A DNA stretch of 64,000 bases from CAIKMD01 sp963740675 (lineage in GTDB: Bacteria > Pseudomonadota > Alphaproteobacteria > ATCC43930 > CGMCC-115725), in NCBI GenBank assembly GCA_963740675.1, contig CAVUFS010000001.1, forward strand, positions 372,001-436,000. The letters run 5' to 3'. Below, piece by piece: positions 9,093 through 18,581 of the stretch (position 1 is the stretch's first letter; each line of letters opens with the position of its first letter). The position numbers and the translations under genes are program-made. The notes beneath the pieces were generated by a model. It was not told the DNA's origin, made no database searches, and saw only the letters and a list, made by a program, of their open reading frames with translations.

Positions 9093-9935
9093 TTATGATC
9101 GGGCGCGCCGCGCCTCGATGCCTTCGATAAAGCCCATGACCAGACGGTTGTAAAGCGCCGGCTCTTCCAGATTCACGCAATGCCCGGTCTTCGGGACGAT
9201 TTCGAGCCGCGCGCCGGGAAGATTTTCCTTGAGGAACTGGCTGGGCTTCGCGCAGGGCTCGTCCTCTTCGCCCAGCACCACGAGCGCGGGAACATTCAGC
9301 GCCGCGATGCGATCTTTATGCGCATAGAGCGGCGCGCGCTTCGATTGCACGCCGCGCATCGTGTTGGTGATGCCGAGCGCCGAGTTGGCGGCGAGCTGGT
9401 CGATGAAATTCTTGTATTCCGCCGGGTTCTTTTCCTGGAGGCGATAGCGCGTCGGTGTCGCGGCGTAATGTTCGGCGAGCGCGCGCATGCCCTTGGTCAG
9501 CGCGAGCTCGGCCAGCACCTCCATGCTCGCGGCGAATTCACCGGGCTTCAGATCGGAGCCGCTGCCGATGCTGGTCAGCGTGATCGAGCGCACGCGATCG
9601 GGATGGCGGATCGCATATTGCAAGGTCGAGGCCGAGCCCATCGACACGCCGATGATATGCGCTTCCTTGAGACCGAAGCCGTCGAGCACCGCGCCGATAT
9701 CGGCGGCGGCGTGGCCTTGCGAATAGGAATCGACACTTGGCGGGATCTCCGATGGCGGATAGCCGCGCGCATTGAAGGTGATGCAGCGCCAGGCGTTGCG
9801 CCAATCTGCGACCTGCAGATCGAATGCGCGGCACGAGCCGGCGAGCTCATGCACGAAGACGATCGGCGCACCGTCTGCGGGGCCCTGGCTTTCCGCATAG
9901 AGTTTGATGCCGTCGCGTGCCGTGATCTCGGTCAT
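9093..9935 (-). CDS. Alpha/beta hydrolase
   Basis: This 280-residue hydrolase has the nucleophile elbow GVSMGS, an oxyanion segment FVHELAGSCRAFD and a C-terminal catalytic histidine in KTGHCVNLEEP. VVLGEEDEPC supplies the acid-loop region. It resembles 3-oxoadipate enol-lactonase/meta-cleavage-product hydrolases. GGGAGG precedes ATG 9935. It lies between the SDR gene (21-bp gap) and the FAH gene (11-bp gap), so all three are probably one transcript. Together they would hydrolyse and oxidise a ring-cleavage intermediate; the exact substrate is unknown. Confidence 0.8.
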   Translation of the reverse strand: MTEITARDGIKLYAESQGPADGAPIVFVHELAGSCRAFDLQVADWRNAWRCITFNARGYPPSEIPPSVDSYSQGHAAADIGAVLDGFGLKEAHIIGVSMGSASTLQYAIRHPDRVRSITLTSIGSGSDLKPGEFAASMEVLAELALTKGMRALAEHYAATPTRYRLQEKNPAEYKNFIDQLAANSALGITNTMRGVQSKRAPLYAHKDRIAALNVPALVVLGEEDEPCAKPSQFLKENLPGARLEIVPKTGHCVNLEEPALYNRLVMGFIEGIEARRARS

Positions 9936-9956
9936 GATCGCCTCCCTATGCGCCTT

Positions 9957-10753
9957 TCAATGCGCCATGGTGCGCGCGGTCGCGCCGCCATCCACCGTGA
10001 TGGTCGTGCCGGTCACATATTGCGCGTGATCGGAGGCGAGGAAGGCGATCACCGCCGCCATCTGTTCAGGCTTCTGGATCTGGCCGAAAGGCCGTGTCTT
10101 ATCCATCTCCTTGTCGATCTCGGGCCAGCGGCTCTCATCGCCGAGGCGCTGCTTGGCGACGCGCTTCAATTGCTCGACGGTGCGCTCGGTGCGGACCGAG
10201 CCCGGATTGACGCCGACGATGCGGACATTGAAATCGGGGCTAACTCCACCCAGGGCACTCGTCAGCGACATCAACGCCGAATTGGCGACCGAGCCGGCGG
10301 CGAAGCGCGGATCCGGCCGCAGCCCTGCCGAGCCGATGACGTTGATGATCACGCCGCTGCGCCGCTCTTTCATGCGCGTGTAGTAGCGCCGTGTCAGATC
10401 GATCGAGCCAAAGAGCTTCAGCTCCCAGGATTCGACGCCACGCTGCCTCGCTCATCTCCTCGATCGTCTGGCGCGGGATGACGCCGGCGCAATTGACCAG
10501 GATGTCGACATCGCCGCAGCTTTCGACAAGCTCGGCGCGCTTCTCGGTCAGCGACAGGTCGAGGCCGTAAGCGGCGAAGTCTTTCGCGCCGGCCTCGCGC
10601 AGCGCCGCCGCCGCTTTCTCGATACGCTCGCCCGGCCGCGCCGCGATGCGTACTCGCCGCGCCTTCGCCGGCCAGGCATTTGGCGACAGCGAAGCCGATG
10701 CCGCGCGAGGCGCCGGTGATCAGCGCCTTCTTTCCCGTGAGATGTAAATCCAT
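9957..10753 (-). pseudogene. Short-chain dehydrogenase/reductase, two +1 frameshifts
   Basis: The N-terminus MDLHLTGKKALITGASRGIG is a classical SDR start with the TGxxxGxG cofactor motif. The middle (VRIAARPGERIEKAA ... VDILVNCAGVIPRQ ... MSEAAW) lies one frame on. The C-terminus (GVIINVIGSAGLRPDP ... YVTGTTITVDGGA) lies another frame on. One extra base near 10655 (GCGGCGA for GCGCGA) and one near 10440 explain both shifts; length is 3n+2. The position of the usual active-site Tyr and Lys is occupied in FAAGSVANSALMSL by other residues, so this SDR may be non-classical even when repaired. It is the first gene of the SDR-hydrolase-FAH operon. Confidence 0.75.
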
Positions 10754-10771
10754 GAAATGCGCTTCCTCTCC

Positions 10772-10853
10772 CGTCATTGCGAGCGAAGCGAAGCAATCCA
10801 GCTTTTTCATGATTCCTGGATCGCCACGACCGCGTCGCGGTCTCGCGATGACG
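10772..10853. repeat. Bipartite palindromic repeat R2 (mixed halves)
   Basis: The left half is CGTCATTGCGAGCGAAGCG...CAATCCAG; the right half is CTGGATCGCCACGACCGCG...CGCGATGACG. The halves keep the GTCAT and ATCCA anchors but carry different hairpin stems. It sits between the divergent SDR (start 10753) and the ThDP-enzyme gene (start 10944), so it occupies their promoter region. Confidence 0.8.
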
Positions 10854-10943
10854 GACGATTTACTGTAGCTGCCTGGAACACGCAATTCGTTGACCGGACC
10901 TGCCCTAAACCCTTAGATGGCGGCGAACAACGGGAGACGCGAA

Positions 10944-12677
10944 ATGTGCGCGAAGAAAACCATCGCGGTCGAGACGGTCGCTGAGGCCTATCTGACGCTG
11001 ATGGCAGAGCGGGGGATCGAATATCTCTTCGCCAATGGCGGCACCGATTTCGCACCCGTGATCGAGGCGATCGCCGCGATCAACGCCAAGGGCACCGATC
11101 CCAAGCTCAAGGTTGTCTCGGTCGGGCACGAAAACGTCGCGACCTCGATGGCGATGAGCTACTACCTCCATACCGGCCGGCCGCAGATGGTGATGTTCCA
11201 TGTGAATGTCGGCACGGCGAACGGCATCAACGCGCTGATCGACGCCGCGCGCGACCGCGTGCCGATCATCTTCACCGCCGGCCGCACGCCGATCACCGAA
11301 AGCGGCTTCAAAGGCTCGCGCGACACCGGCATCCACTGGCAGCAGGAGATGTTCGACCAGGGCGGCATGGTGCGCGAATTCTGTAAATGGGATTACGAGC
11401 TGCGCAATGCCGAGCAACTCGAGGCGGTGGTCGATCGCGCCATCGAGATCGCGACGACCGAGCCTTGCGGCCCGGTCTATCTCACCTTGCCGCGCGAGGT
11501 GATGGCGCAGCCGATCAAGAGCTTCACCTTCGAGGCCAAGCCGCGGCGCGGCTTCGGCACGGTGCCGGGGCCGACGGCAGAGCAGATCGAAGGCGCCGCG
11601 GCGATCCTCGCCAAGGCCGAGCGGCCGGTGATCATCGCGCAGGGCGCGGCACGGCTTGCTTCCAGCGCGCCGGCGATCGCGGATTTCGCGCAAGCCTTCG
11701 CGATCCCGGTCGTCGAGTTCCGCACCAACGTCAACGTGCTCTCGACCGAGCATCCGATGCTCGCGGGCTTCTTCCCCGGCCCCTATATCAAGGACGCCGA
11801 CGCGATCCTGACCATCGAATGCGACACGCCCTGGATTCCGACGCAGCACGGCAATCCGCCGGACGATTGCAAAGTGATCCAGCTCGGCGTCGAGCCGATG
11901 TTTCAGCGGATTCCGATCCGCAGCTTCCCGTGCGATGTCGCCGTCACCGGCACGCCGGCCGGGACTCTGCCGCTGATCGCAAAAGCGATGCAAGGCAAGA
12001 CCGACAGCAAGCGTATCGAAGCGCGGCGCGCAAAGATCGTCGCTGCGCGCGAGGCGGGCAAGGCCGAGCTGCGCGCCAATGTCGAGCGCGCCTCGAAAGA
12101 AACGCCGATCAGCCCGACCTGGGCGGCGCATTGCATCAGCGAGGCGAAAGGCGACGATGCGATCGTCGTCAACGAATACTCGCTGATCCTGCGTTATGTG
12201 CAGTTCAAGCACGCGCGCACCTGTTTCGGCCCGCCGGGCGCAGGCGGTCTCGGCGTCGGCGCCGGCTCGGCGGTCGGCGCCAAGCTCGCCAATCCCGACA
12301 AGACGGTGATCGCCGTGCTCGGCGACGGCTCCTACATGTTCGGCAATCCGACGGCGGCGCATTACGTGCTGAGCGCGCTGCAACTGCCGGTGCTGTTCAT
12401 CATCTTCAACAACGGCATGTGGGAAGAGGTCGAAGGCTCGGCACTGCGCGTCTTCCCCGACGGCCAGGCGGCGCGCGCCAATCGCGTGCCGGTGGCGCAA
12501 CTCGGCCCCAATCCGAATTACGAATACCTGATGCAGGTCTATGGCGGCCACGGCGAACGCGTCGACCGCCCGGATCAGTTGCCCGGCGCCTTGCAGCGCG
12601 CGCTCCACGCCGTGCGTGTCGAGAAGAAACAAGCGCTGATCAATCTTATCGTCGGCCGCCGCGGCGCCGCGCCGTAA
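10944..12677 (+). CDS. Thiamine-diphosphate enzyme, acetolactate-synthase-like
   Basis: The 577-residue protein has the three-domain ThDP layout. The cofactor-activating glutamate is in SVGHENVATSMAMSYYL (about residue 58). The ThDP/Mg motif is GDGSYMFGNPTAAH ... FIIFNNGMW near residues 450-480. Family members include acetolactate synthase large subunits, benzoylformate decarboxylase and oxalyl-CoA decarboxylase; no regulatory small subunit gene is adjacent, which argues against a branched-chain amino-acid role. ATG 10944 follows GGGAGACGCGAA; the earlier ATG at 10917 lacks a site. It probably acts on a 2-keto acid in catabolism. Its 3' end overlaps the convergent methyltransferase gene by 103 bp. 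Confidence 0.85.
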   Translation: MCAKKTIAVETVAEAYLTLMAERGIEYLFANGGTDFAPVIEAIAAINAKGTDPKLKVVSVGHENVATSMAMSYYLHTGRPQMVMFHVNVGTANGINALIDAARDRVPIIFTAGRTPITESGFKGSRDTGIHWQQEMFDQGGMVREFCKWDYELRNAEQLEAVVDRAIEIATTEPCGPVYLTLPREVMAQPIKSFTFEAKPRRGFGTVPGPTAEQIEGAAAILAKAERPVIIAQGAARLASSAPAIADFAQAFAIPVVEFRTNVNVLSTEHPMLAGFFPGPYIKDADAILTIECDTPWIPTQHGNPPDDCKVIQLGVEPMFQRIPIRSFPCDVAVTGTPAGTLPLIAKAMQGKTDSKRIEARRAKIVAAREAGKAELRANVERASKETPISPTWAAHCISEAKGDDAIVVNEYSLILRYVQFKHARTCFGPPGAGGLGVGAGSAVGAKLANPDKTVIAVLGDGSYMFGNPTAAHYVLSALQLPVLFIIFNNGMWEEVEGSALRVFPDGQAARANRVPVAQLGPNPNYEYLMQVYGGHGERVDRPDQLPGALQRALHAVRVEKKQALINLIVGRRGAAP

Positions 12678-13330
12678 ACGACGAGATCGCTGCCTACCAG
12701 ACCTCCGGGCAAGAGGCGATAGCGGACCGTGCTGGCATAGGCGGTCCAGCCATCGTCTTGCGAGAGGATGCGCTCCTCGGCGTGGATGCGATAGATCAGC
12801 GATGCCCAGCCGGCCAGCACGAGCAGCAGCGTGCCTAGATTCCATTCATTGAGCTCGTATCCGATATCGCTGATGAAATAAGCGAGATACATCGGATGCC
12901 GCACGAAGCCGTAAGCGCCGCGCGTCGCCAGGCCTCGGAGCGCCGGGCGGAAGCCGAAAAACCGGCCGAGCGATAAAAGGCTGGCGAGGCTGAGGCAGGC
13001 GGCGAGCGCGACCAGGATAAATCCGCCGGTCGGCCATCCGTCATGGCCGTCCGCCCAAAGAAGGCAGATTACCTGTGCATACGGATAGGTAATGGAAACC
13101 GCGACCGCGATCGCGGTCGGCAGCGAGCGGTCTTGCACGATGGGCGGGTGACGCGTGAGCGCGATGCCGAGAACCAGGAGATTTTGCAGCACATAGATCC
13201 ACTCAACGATCGTGAAGTCGGACGTGAGCAGAATGAGCGCGACGAACTCGGTGCCGGTGAAGCCGAAAAGGACCAGATCGGCGATGCGTCGATGGGAAGC
13301 TTGCGCGAGATGCTGTGGCTGAACCGTCAA
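12575..13330 (-). CDS. Isoprenylcysteine/phospholipid methyltransferase-like membrane protein
   Basis: Several membrane segments are followed by the ICMT/PEMT signature GAYGFVRHPMYLAYF and RIHAEERILSQDDGWTAYA, which bind SAM and substrate at the membrane surface. The 251-residue length fits the family, although the last 40 residues after RYRLLPGG are unconserved-looking and overlap the convergent ThDP gene. The start is TTG 13330, preceded by GGAAGAG. It is the third gene behind DUF3300 and DUF2950 genes (15-bp gap), so it may modify a lipid or an envelope component handled by them. The methyl acceptor is not known. Confidence 0.75.
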   Translation of the reverse strand: MTVQPQHLAQASHRRIADLVLFGFTGTEFVALILLTSDFTIVEWIYVLQNLLVLGIALTRHPPIVQDRSLPTAIAVAVSITYPYAQVICLLWADGHDGWPTGGFILVALAACLSLASLLSLGRFFGFRPALRGLATRGAYGFVRHPMYLAYFISDIGYELNEWNLGTLLLVLAGWASLIYRIHAEERILSQDDGWTAYASTVRYRLLPGGLVGSDLVVYGAAPRRPTIRLISACFFSTRTAWSARCKAPGN

Positions 13331-13345
13331 CCGCGCTCTTCCGCG

Positions 13346-14329
13346 TCAGGTCAATTGCCGGTGTCGGGCGGCGGCTCCACTTTCGTCCAGCTCGAATTCG
13401 GGATCGTAGAGGGTCATCTTCTCCGCGATCTCGGTCGTCTTCGGCCCGAGATTCTTCTGATAGACGTCGCCTTGGTAATTGACGATGAAGGTCATGACTC
13501 CTGATGACCCGTAGGAGGCGGGATAGGCAACGAGAGCGAAGCCGCCGATCATGTGGCCGCGAATGACGTAATCTATCGCGCCGCCGGTCGCATGCGGGCC
13601 TTGCGCCTTCAGGATGCGATAATAGTAACCGTAATAAGGCGTCGGTTTTCCCTCCGTGTAGCGGTAGCCCTTTGCCTGGGCCGTCGCCATGAGCGGACCC
13701 ATTGGGCTGTCCTCTTCGCCGGTCGGCGCCGGCCAATAAAGACCGTCGCGTTTCCCCGGCGAGCTCATGAATTGCTGAGCGTATTCGAGGAAGCCGTCCT
13801 GGTCGCGATCGACGCTGGCGTAGTCGCGTTGCGCGTCCACATAGGCGAGACAGACATTGATCGTGTTGAGCTCGTTGGCGCCGATCCGGCGATTGATGAT
13901 CTCTTGCGCGCCGGCTTTGGAATCGAAATGCCAGCGCCCATCCGCCAAGACCACGGGGATCGGGAACGGCCATTCATTCTTGCCGACATCGAAGAAAACT
14001 TTGCCGCCCTCGTCTTTGTCGACCTTGTTCCCTTCGTCGTAGGCGGCGAGGAACTCCTCGCGCGCGTTTTTGTCCGCGGTGGTGTCGCCGGAACTGAGGA
14101 GCTTCCCACTGCCCGGACCGAGGATCGTCTCGACCGCTTTCGTATTCCCGGTGCGCAGTACCGCGACGAGGCCTTTCATCGCCTCCTCCGGCGACGCGAA
14201 GCTCGTTTGTTTTGTCGGTCCGGTCGGCTCCGCCGCGGCGGCAAAGCCGGGGAGCAGCAGCCCAGCGACCGCAATGGCCGCAAAAGTGAGGACGCGCAAA
14301 GTGGGTCGTGGTTTGAGGAACGTCATCAT
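13346..14329 (-). CDS. DUF2950 family periplasmic protein
   Basis: A signal peptide (LTFAAIAVAGLLLPGFAAAA) precedes a 300-residue secreted domain with DUF2950 features. These are ASPEEAMKGLVAVLRTGNTK near the N-terminus, INVCLAYVDAQRDYAS, GKRDGLYWPAPTGE and the C-terminal MTFIVNYQGDVYQKNLGP. ATG 14329 (the first of two adjacent ATGs) is chosen because the signal peptide begins there. It follows the DUF3300 gene by 37 bp; DUF2950 and DUF3300 genes are often neighbours. Function is unknown, probably envelope- or surface-associated. Confidence 0.85.
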   Translation of the reverse strand: MMTFLKPRPTLRVLTFAAIAVAGLLLPGFAAAAEPTGPTKQTSFASPEEAMKGLVAVLRTGNTKAVETILGPGSGKLLSSGDTTADKNAREEFLAAYDEGNKVDKDEGGKVFFDVGKNEWPFPIPVVLADGRWHFDSKAGAQEIINRRIGANELNTINVCLAYVDAQRDYASVDRDQDGFLEYAQQFMSSPGKRDGLYWPAPTGEEDSPMGPLMATAQAKGYRYTEGKPTPYYGYYYRILKAQGPHATGGAIDYVIRGHMIGGFALVAYPASYGSSGVMTFIVNYQGDVYQKNLGPKTTEIAEKMTLYDPEFELDESGAAARHRQLT

Positions 14330-14366
14330 ACGATTTCGCTCGGCTTCACTGTTGCAATCCTCTCGC

Positions 14367-15824
14367 TCAGCGGCGTCCGCCGCCGCGCCCGCCGCCACCG
14401 CCGCCTCTTGCGCCGCCGCCGCCGGCTCGCGCGGCACCGCCACCCCCACCTCCGAAGCTGCCGCCGGACCGTGCGCTGGCGCCGCCGCCCATTGAGCCGC
14501 GGCTCGCATTGCCGCGGGCCGACTGCGCCCGCGCGGCACCGCCGTTGTTCATGCCGCTGAAAGCGGGCGCGGAGGAACGCGCGGCCGGACGAGCGCCGGC
14601 GCCTGCTCCTGCTCCTGCTCCTGCACCGGCTGATGGGCGATTGACGCCGCCCGAGGACCGCGTCGATGGACGGTTCGCTCCGGCGCTACCGCCTGCCCGG
14701 TTTGCGCCTACGCTGCTGCCTGCCCGGTTTGCGCCTACGCCGCCGCCAGCACGGTTGGCGCCTGCGCCGGCATTGCCGACGCCGGAGCGCCCACGATTGT
14801 CGAAGCCGCTGAAATTTTGTCGCGCGCTGGCGGGACGCGTGGAGCCCCGCTGGAAGTTCTGCTGCGAGCCGCGATCGCGATAGGCGGTGCCGCCGCGATG
14901 GCTCGGATCATGCCGCCAATTTCCGTTGCCGGCTTGAAGCTGTTGCGCGCGGCCGGCATTGATGTTGTTCCGATTGATGTTGTTGTAGCGCGAGTTGTCG
15001 ATGTTGACGTTGCCGCCGCCCCAGTTGCAATTGCCCCAGCCCCAGTTGTTGGCAATGATTCCGACGCCGACGCCAAAAGCGAGCCCCGTGAGGAGCGCGC
15101 CGCCATAGGGATAAGTGGGGTAATAAGCCGGCGGCGGCGGGTAGTAGGGCGGCGGATAAGACGGATAGGGCCAGGTGCCGTAGGCGGTTTGCGGATTGTA
15201 GGCCGGCACATAAACGGTCTGCGGGTTCGACGGCTGAATGATGATCGTGTCGCCCTCGTTCGTCACCGTCTGTTGCTGCGTCGTCTGCAGCGTCCCGGCG
15301 CTTTCCGCCGATTTGCGCAAGCGTTGCACCGCATCCAGGACGTCCTTTTGCTGCGCCAACATGGCGTCGCCGAGCTTCTGCGTCCAATCGAGCTGCTCGC
15401 TCATCATCTCGAGCACCTGGGGAAACGGCACCAGCGATTTGACCGACGGGTCCCAGGTCTGCTTGTCGAGCTCGGCCGCCAATTGATCGCCCTTGAGCTT
15501 GGCATTCTCCGGCTTGCGCACCCAGCGATCCGCCATGACGATTTCCGTCGGATAGGTGGCCGCCATCAGGACCAGCGCGATGAGATTGTCGGGATAGAGC
15601 GCGATCGGGGCGAGAAGCTGGTCGATCTGCTCTTTCTTGAAGACGGGCGTTTCCGGCTGGTCGGCGGGTGCCGCGGCCGGCGGCGGTGCCGTGGCGGTGG
15701 ATGGCGCGGCCGGCGACGGTGCTGCCGGGGGCGGTGCCGCCGTTTGCGGGTGAGCCGCCTGGATCAGGAAAAAGAGCAATGTCGTGGCGCAGCTTATCGG
15801 CCGTATCTGCTTTGCATCCATCAT
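14367..15824 (-). CDS. DUF3300 protein with Gly/Ala/Arg-rich tail
   Basis: A signal peptide and a Pro/Ala-rich linker lead to the DUF3300 domain, roughly residues 60-230 (EQIDQLLAPIALYPDNLIAL, AADRWVRKP-like segment, VPFPQVLEMMSEQLDWTQKL, TVYVPAYNPQTAYG). A Tyr/Pro-rich hydrophobic stretch with GVGVGIIANNWGWG follows. The last 200 residues are low complexity: Asn/Gly repeats, then GAGAGAGAGA-like and RGGGGGGRGG-like runs. The tail suggests a disordered, possibly nucleic-acid- or surface-binding extension. It heads a minus-strand operon with DUF2950 and a membrane methyltransferase. Function is unknown; export to the envelope is inferred from the signal peptide. Confidence 0.85.
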   Translation of the reverse strand: MMDAKQIRPISCATTLLFFLIQAAHPQTAAPPPAAPSPAAPSTATAPPPAAAPADQPETPVFKKEQIDQLLAPIALYPDNLIALVLMAATYPTEIVMADRWVRKPENAKLKGDQLAAELDKQTWDPSVKSLVPFPQVLEMMSEQLDWTQKLGDAMLAQQKDVLDAVQRLRKSAESAGTLQTTQQQTVTNEGDTIIIQPSNPQTVYVPAYNPQTAYGTWPYPSYPPPYYPPPPAYYPTYPYGGALLTGLAFGVGVGIIANNWGWGNCNWGGGNVNIDNSRYNNINRNNINAGRAQQLQAGNGNWRHDPSHRGGTAYRDRGSQQNFQRGSTRPASARQNFSGFDNRGRSGVGNAGAGANRAGGGVGANRAGSSVGANRAGGSAGANRPSTRSSGGVNRPSAGAGAGAGAGAGARPAARSSAPAFSGMNNGGAARAQSARGNASRGSMGGGASARSGGSFGGGGGGAARAGGGGARGGGGGGRGGGRR

Positions 15825-16031
15825 CTCTCAGCGCCCTCACAGGACCGCCGCGCGACAACTTTCCACAGGGATGATGACCCGCCTGCCGCCCGATCTGCAT
15901 CGGGTCGAATGTGTAGTTCGGCCCCTTATTCCGCTGAGGCATGGCCGGGGCTATCGATGAATGAGCTCTCGATTGCATCGACGTAGGTCCAGCCGGTAAG
16001 GTCCGATGGCTCGGTATTGCGGGAGGACGGA

Positions 16032-16892
16032 ATGAAGATCACGCGCATTGAATTGCTGGTGTTCGGGGTCGAGGATGTCGCGACCAGCGCGCGCTATTAC
16101 GACGATTGGGGCTTGAAGCGCGTCGATCACGGCGCGACGGGCGTCGATTATGAGCTGCCGTCGGGCCAGAGCTTGAAGCTGCGTCAGGCGGGCGATGCGT
16201 CTCTGCCGGCGCCGGTCGAGGCCGGTTCGACCCTGCGCGAATGCATCTGGGGCGTCGACAATACCGGCTCGCTCGATGCGATCGGCGCCGAGCTCGGCAA
16301 GGATCAAAAGGTGAAGCGCGATGCCGACGGCACGCTGCACGCGCAGGACCCCTGGGGCATGCCGATCGCGTTCCAGGTCGAGAAGGTGAAAGCCGTCTCG
16401 GCGGCCGAGCGCATGAATAAGCCCTTCATGCCGGTCGAGCATGTGACGCCGACGCGCATGGGCCATGTCGTGTTCTTCGTGCCGAAGGACCGCGCGCGCG
16501 AGATTTCCGATTTCTATACCGACCGCCTGCAATTCCGCTTGAGCGATCGCTCCGGCGGGCTCGGCGATTTCATGCGCTGCGCCGGCGCGCAGGATCATCA
16601 CAATCTCTTTCTGCTCGCGCGTCCGAAAGCCGGCGGCTTCAATCACGTCGCCTTCGAAGTGAACGGCTTCGATGAAGTGCTGCAAGGCGGCAACTTCATG
16701 AAAGAAAAGGGCTGGAAGCCCGCGACCAAGCTCGGCCGCCATATCCTCGGCTCCAACATCTTCTGGTATTTCGACAATCCCGCCGGCGGCAATACCGAAT
16801 ACTTCGCCGATATGGATCTGATGGACGACAATTGGGTGCCGCGGACCTGGGAAAAGCATCCCGGCTGGGCGTATTGGGAGCTCGATCGCTAA
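16032..16892 (+). CDS. VOC / extradiol dioxygenase-like protein
   Basis: The 286-residue protein has two vicinal-oxygen-chelate modules. Module 2 has the metal ligand pattern RMGHVVFFV (His), FNHVAFEV (His) and GGNTEYFADM (Glu), as in type I extradiol dioxygenases such as 2,3-dihydroxybiphenyl dioxygenase. ATG 16032 directly follows GGGAGGACGGA. The ThDP-enzyme gene starts 17 bp downstream on the same strand, so they form a pair. A ring-cleavage or isomerase role in aromatic catabolism is likely; the substrate is not evident. Confidence 0.8.
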   Translation: MKITRIELLVFGVEDVATSARYYDDWGLKRVDHGATGVDYELPSGQSLKLRQAGDASLPAPVEAGSTLRECIWGVDNTGSLDAIGAELGKDQKVKRDADGTLHAQDPWGMPIAFQVEKVKAVSAAERMNKPFMPVEHVTPTRMGHVVFFVPKDRAREISDFYTDRLQFRLSDRSGGLGDFMRCAGAQDHHNLFLLARPKAGGFNHVAFEVNGFDEVLQGGNFMKEKGWKPATKLGRHILGSNIFWYFDNPAGGNTEYFADMDLMDDNWVPRTWEKHPGWAYWELDR

Positions 16893-16908
16893 GCGGCGGG
16901 GGCGAGAG

Positions 16909-18550
16909 ATGAGCGAGAGGCTCAACGCCGCCGAAGCGGTTATCCGGTCGCTGACGATCAACGGCGTCGACACGATCTTCGGCCTGCCCGGCGTGCAGAA
17001 CGATGTGTTCTTCGCCGCGCTGCACGACGCGCAGGACAAGATCCGTGTCATCCACACGCGGCATGAGCAAGGCGCCTGCTATATGGCGCTCGGCGCGGCA
17101 ATGGCGACCGGCAAGCCCTATCCCTACGTCGTCGTGCCCGGCCCGGGCTTCCTCAATTCGACCGGCGCGCTTTGCACGGCTTATGCCTGCAACGCGCCTG
17201 TGCTCGCGCTGACCGGACAGATTCCGCAAGCCACGATCGGCCGCGGCCTCGGCATGCTGCATGAATTGCCGGACCAGCTCGGCGTGATGGAGCGGCTGGC
17301 GAAATATGCCGCGCGCATCCGCGCACCGCATGACGCGCCGCATATCATGAACGAGGCGTTCCATCAGTTGCGCTCCGGCCGGCCGCGGCCGGTGGCGCTT
17401 GAAGTTCCGCCCGACGTCTGGCCGAAACGCGCGGCAATGGATTTCCCGCCGGCGGCGAGAGCGGAGCACGGCTCGGTCGATCCCGACGCGATCGAAGCGG
17501 CGGCGAAATTGCTTCGGCGCGGCGGAAAAGCCGCTGATCGTGGTTGGTGGCGGCGCGATGGAAGCAGGTGCTGAACTGCTCGAAGTGGCGGAGATGCTGC
17601 AAGCGCCGATCGGCTATCACCGCTCGGGCATCGGCGTCGTCGATGGCCGCAGCCCGTGGAGCGTCTCGGTTCTGCCGCAGCAGAAACTCTGGGGCGATTG
17701 CGATGTCGTGCTCGCTGTCGGCACACGGCTGCAATTGCAGCAGATGAATTTCGGCGTCGATGCCGCGTTGAAGATCGTGCGCATCGATGCCGATCCGGAA
17801 GAGATCGACCGCATCCGTCGCCCCGCCGTCGGCATTGTCGCCGACGCGGCGCCCGCTTTGCGCGCGCTGATCGACGCATTGCCAAAACACAACAAGAAAC
17901 GCGCCTCGCGCCGCGACGAGATCGCCGCGCTCAAAGCCGAATTCCGCGCCGATGCGGAACGGCGCTTTGCACCGCAGGCGGCGTACATTGCCGCGCTGCG
18001 CGACGAATTGCCGGAAAACGGCATTTTCGTCGACGAAGTCACGCAGATCGGCCATGTCATCCGGCTGTTCTGGGAGGCCTATGCGCCGCGCACCTTCCTG
18101 ACGATGGCCTATCAGGGCACGCTCGGCTGGGGCCTCGGCACGGCGCTCGGCGCCAAGGCGGCGTGTCCCGACCGGCCGGTCGTGTGCATCGCGGGCGATG
18201 GCGGCTTCATGTTCCAGGTCCAGGAGCTGGCGACGGCGGTGCGGCACAATCTCGGCGTGACCTTCGTCGTCTTCAACGACAACGCGTTTGGGAACGTGCA
18301 GCGCAGCCAGAAGGAAGATTACGGCAATCGCGTCATCGCCAGCGATCTCGCCAATCCGGATTTCATGAAGCTCGCCGATTCATTCGGTATCGCGCACGAA
18401 CGGGCGACAAGTCCCGAAGCTCTCCGCTCCGCTCTCCGCCGCGCCATCGCCTCGAACGCGCCGAACCTGATCGAATGCCCGGTCGGCGAAATGCCAAACC
18501 CGTTCTCGGTCCTGCGCTTCCTGACGCCGGTGCGGCCGAAGGCGCGGTAG
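16909..18550 (+). CDS. Thiamine-diphosphate enzyme, one +1 frameshift
   Basis: The N-terminal half (RLNAAEAVIRSLTINGVDTI, FGLPGVQNDVFF, HTRHEQGACYMALGAAMA with the ThDP glutamate) is in frame 1. The rest (KPLIVVGGGAMEAGAELLEV, GDGGFMFQVQELATA ... VVFNDNAFG) is in frame 2. One extra C near 17519 (CGGCGCGGCGG) joins them; length is 3n+1. With repair the enzyme is about 546 residues and has every ThDP-binding motif. It belongs to the acetolactate synthase/decarboxylase family and follows a VOC gene by 16 bp. Intact motifs on both sides argue for a sequencing error. Confidence 0.8.
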
Positions 18551-18581
18551 TTACGCCTTCGCGAGAACAACCAATCACGAT

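Noticed and set aside
10905..12845. 646-codon antisense frame across the ThDP gene
   Set aside because: Composition is Arg/His/Asp-rich and without known motifs; the plus-strand frame carries the ThDP motifs and a good start.
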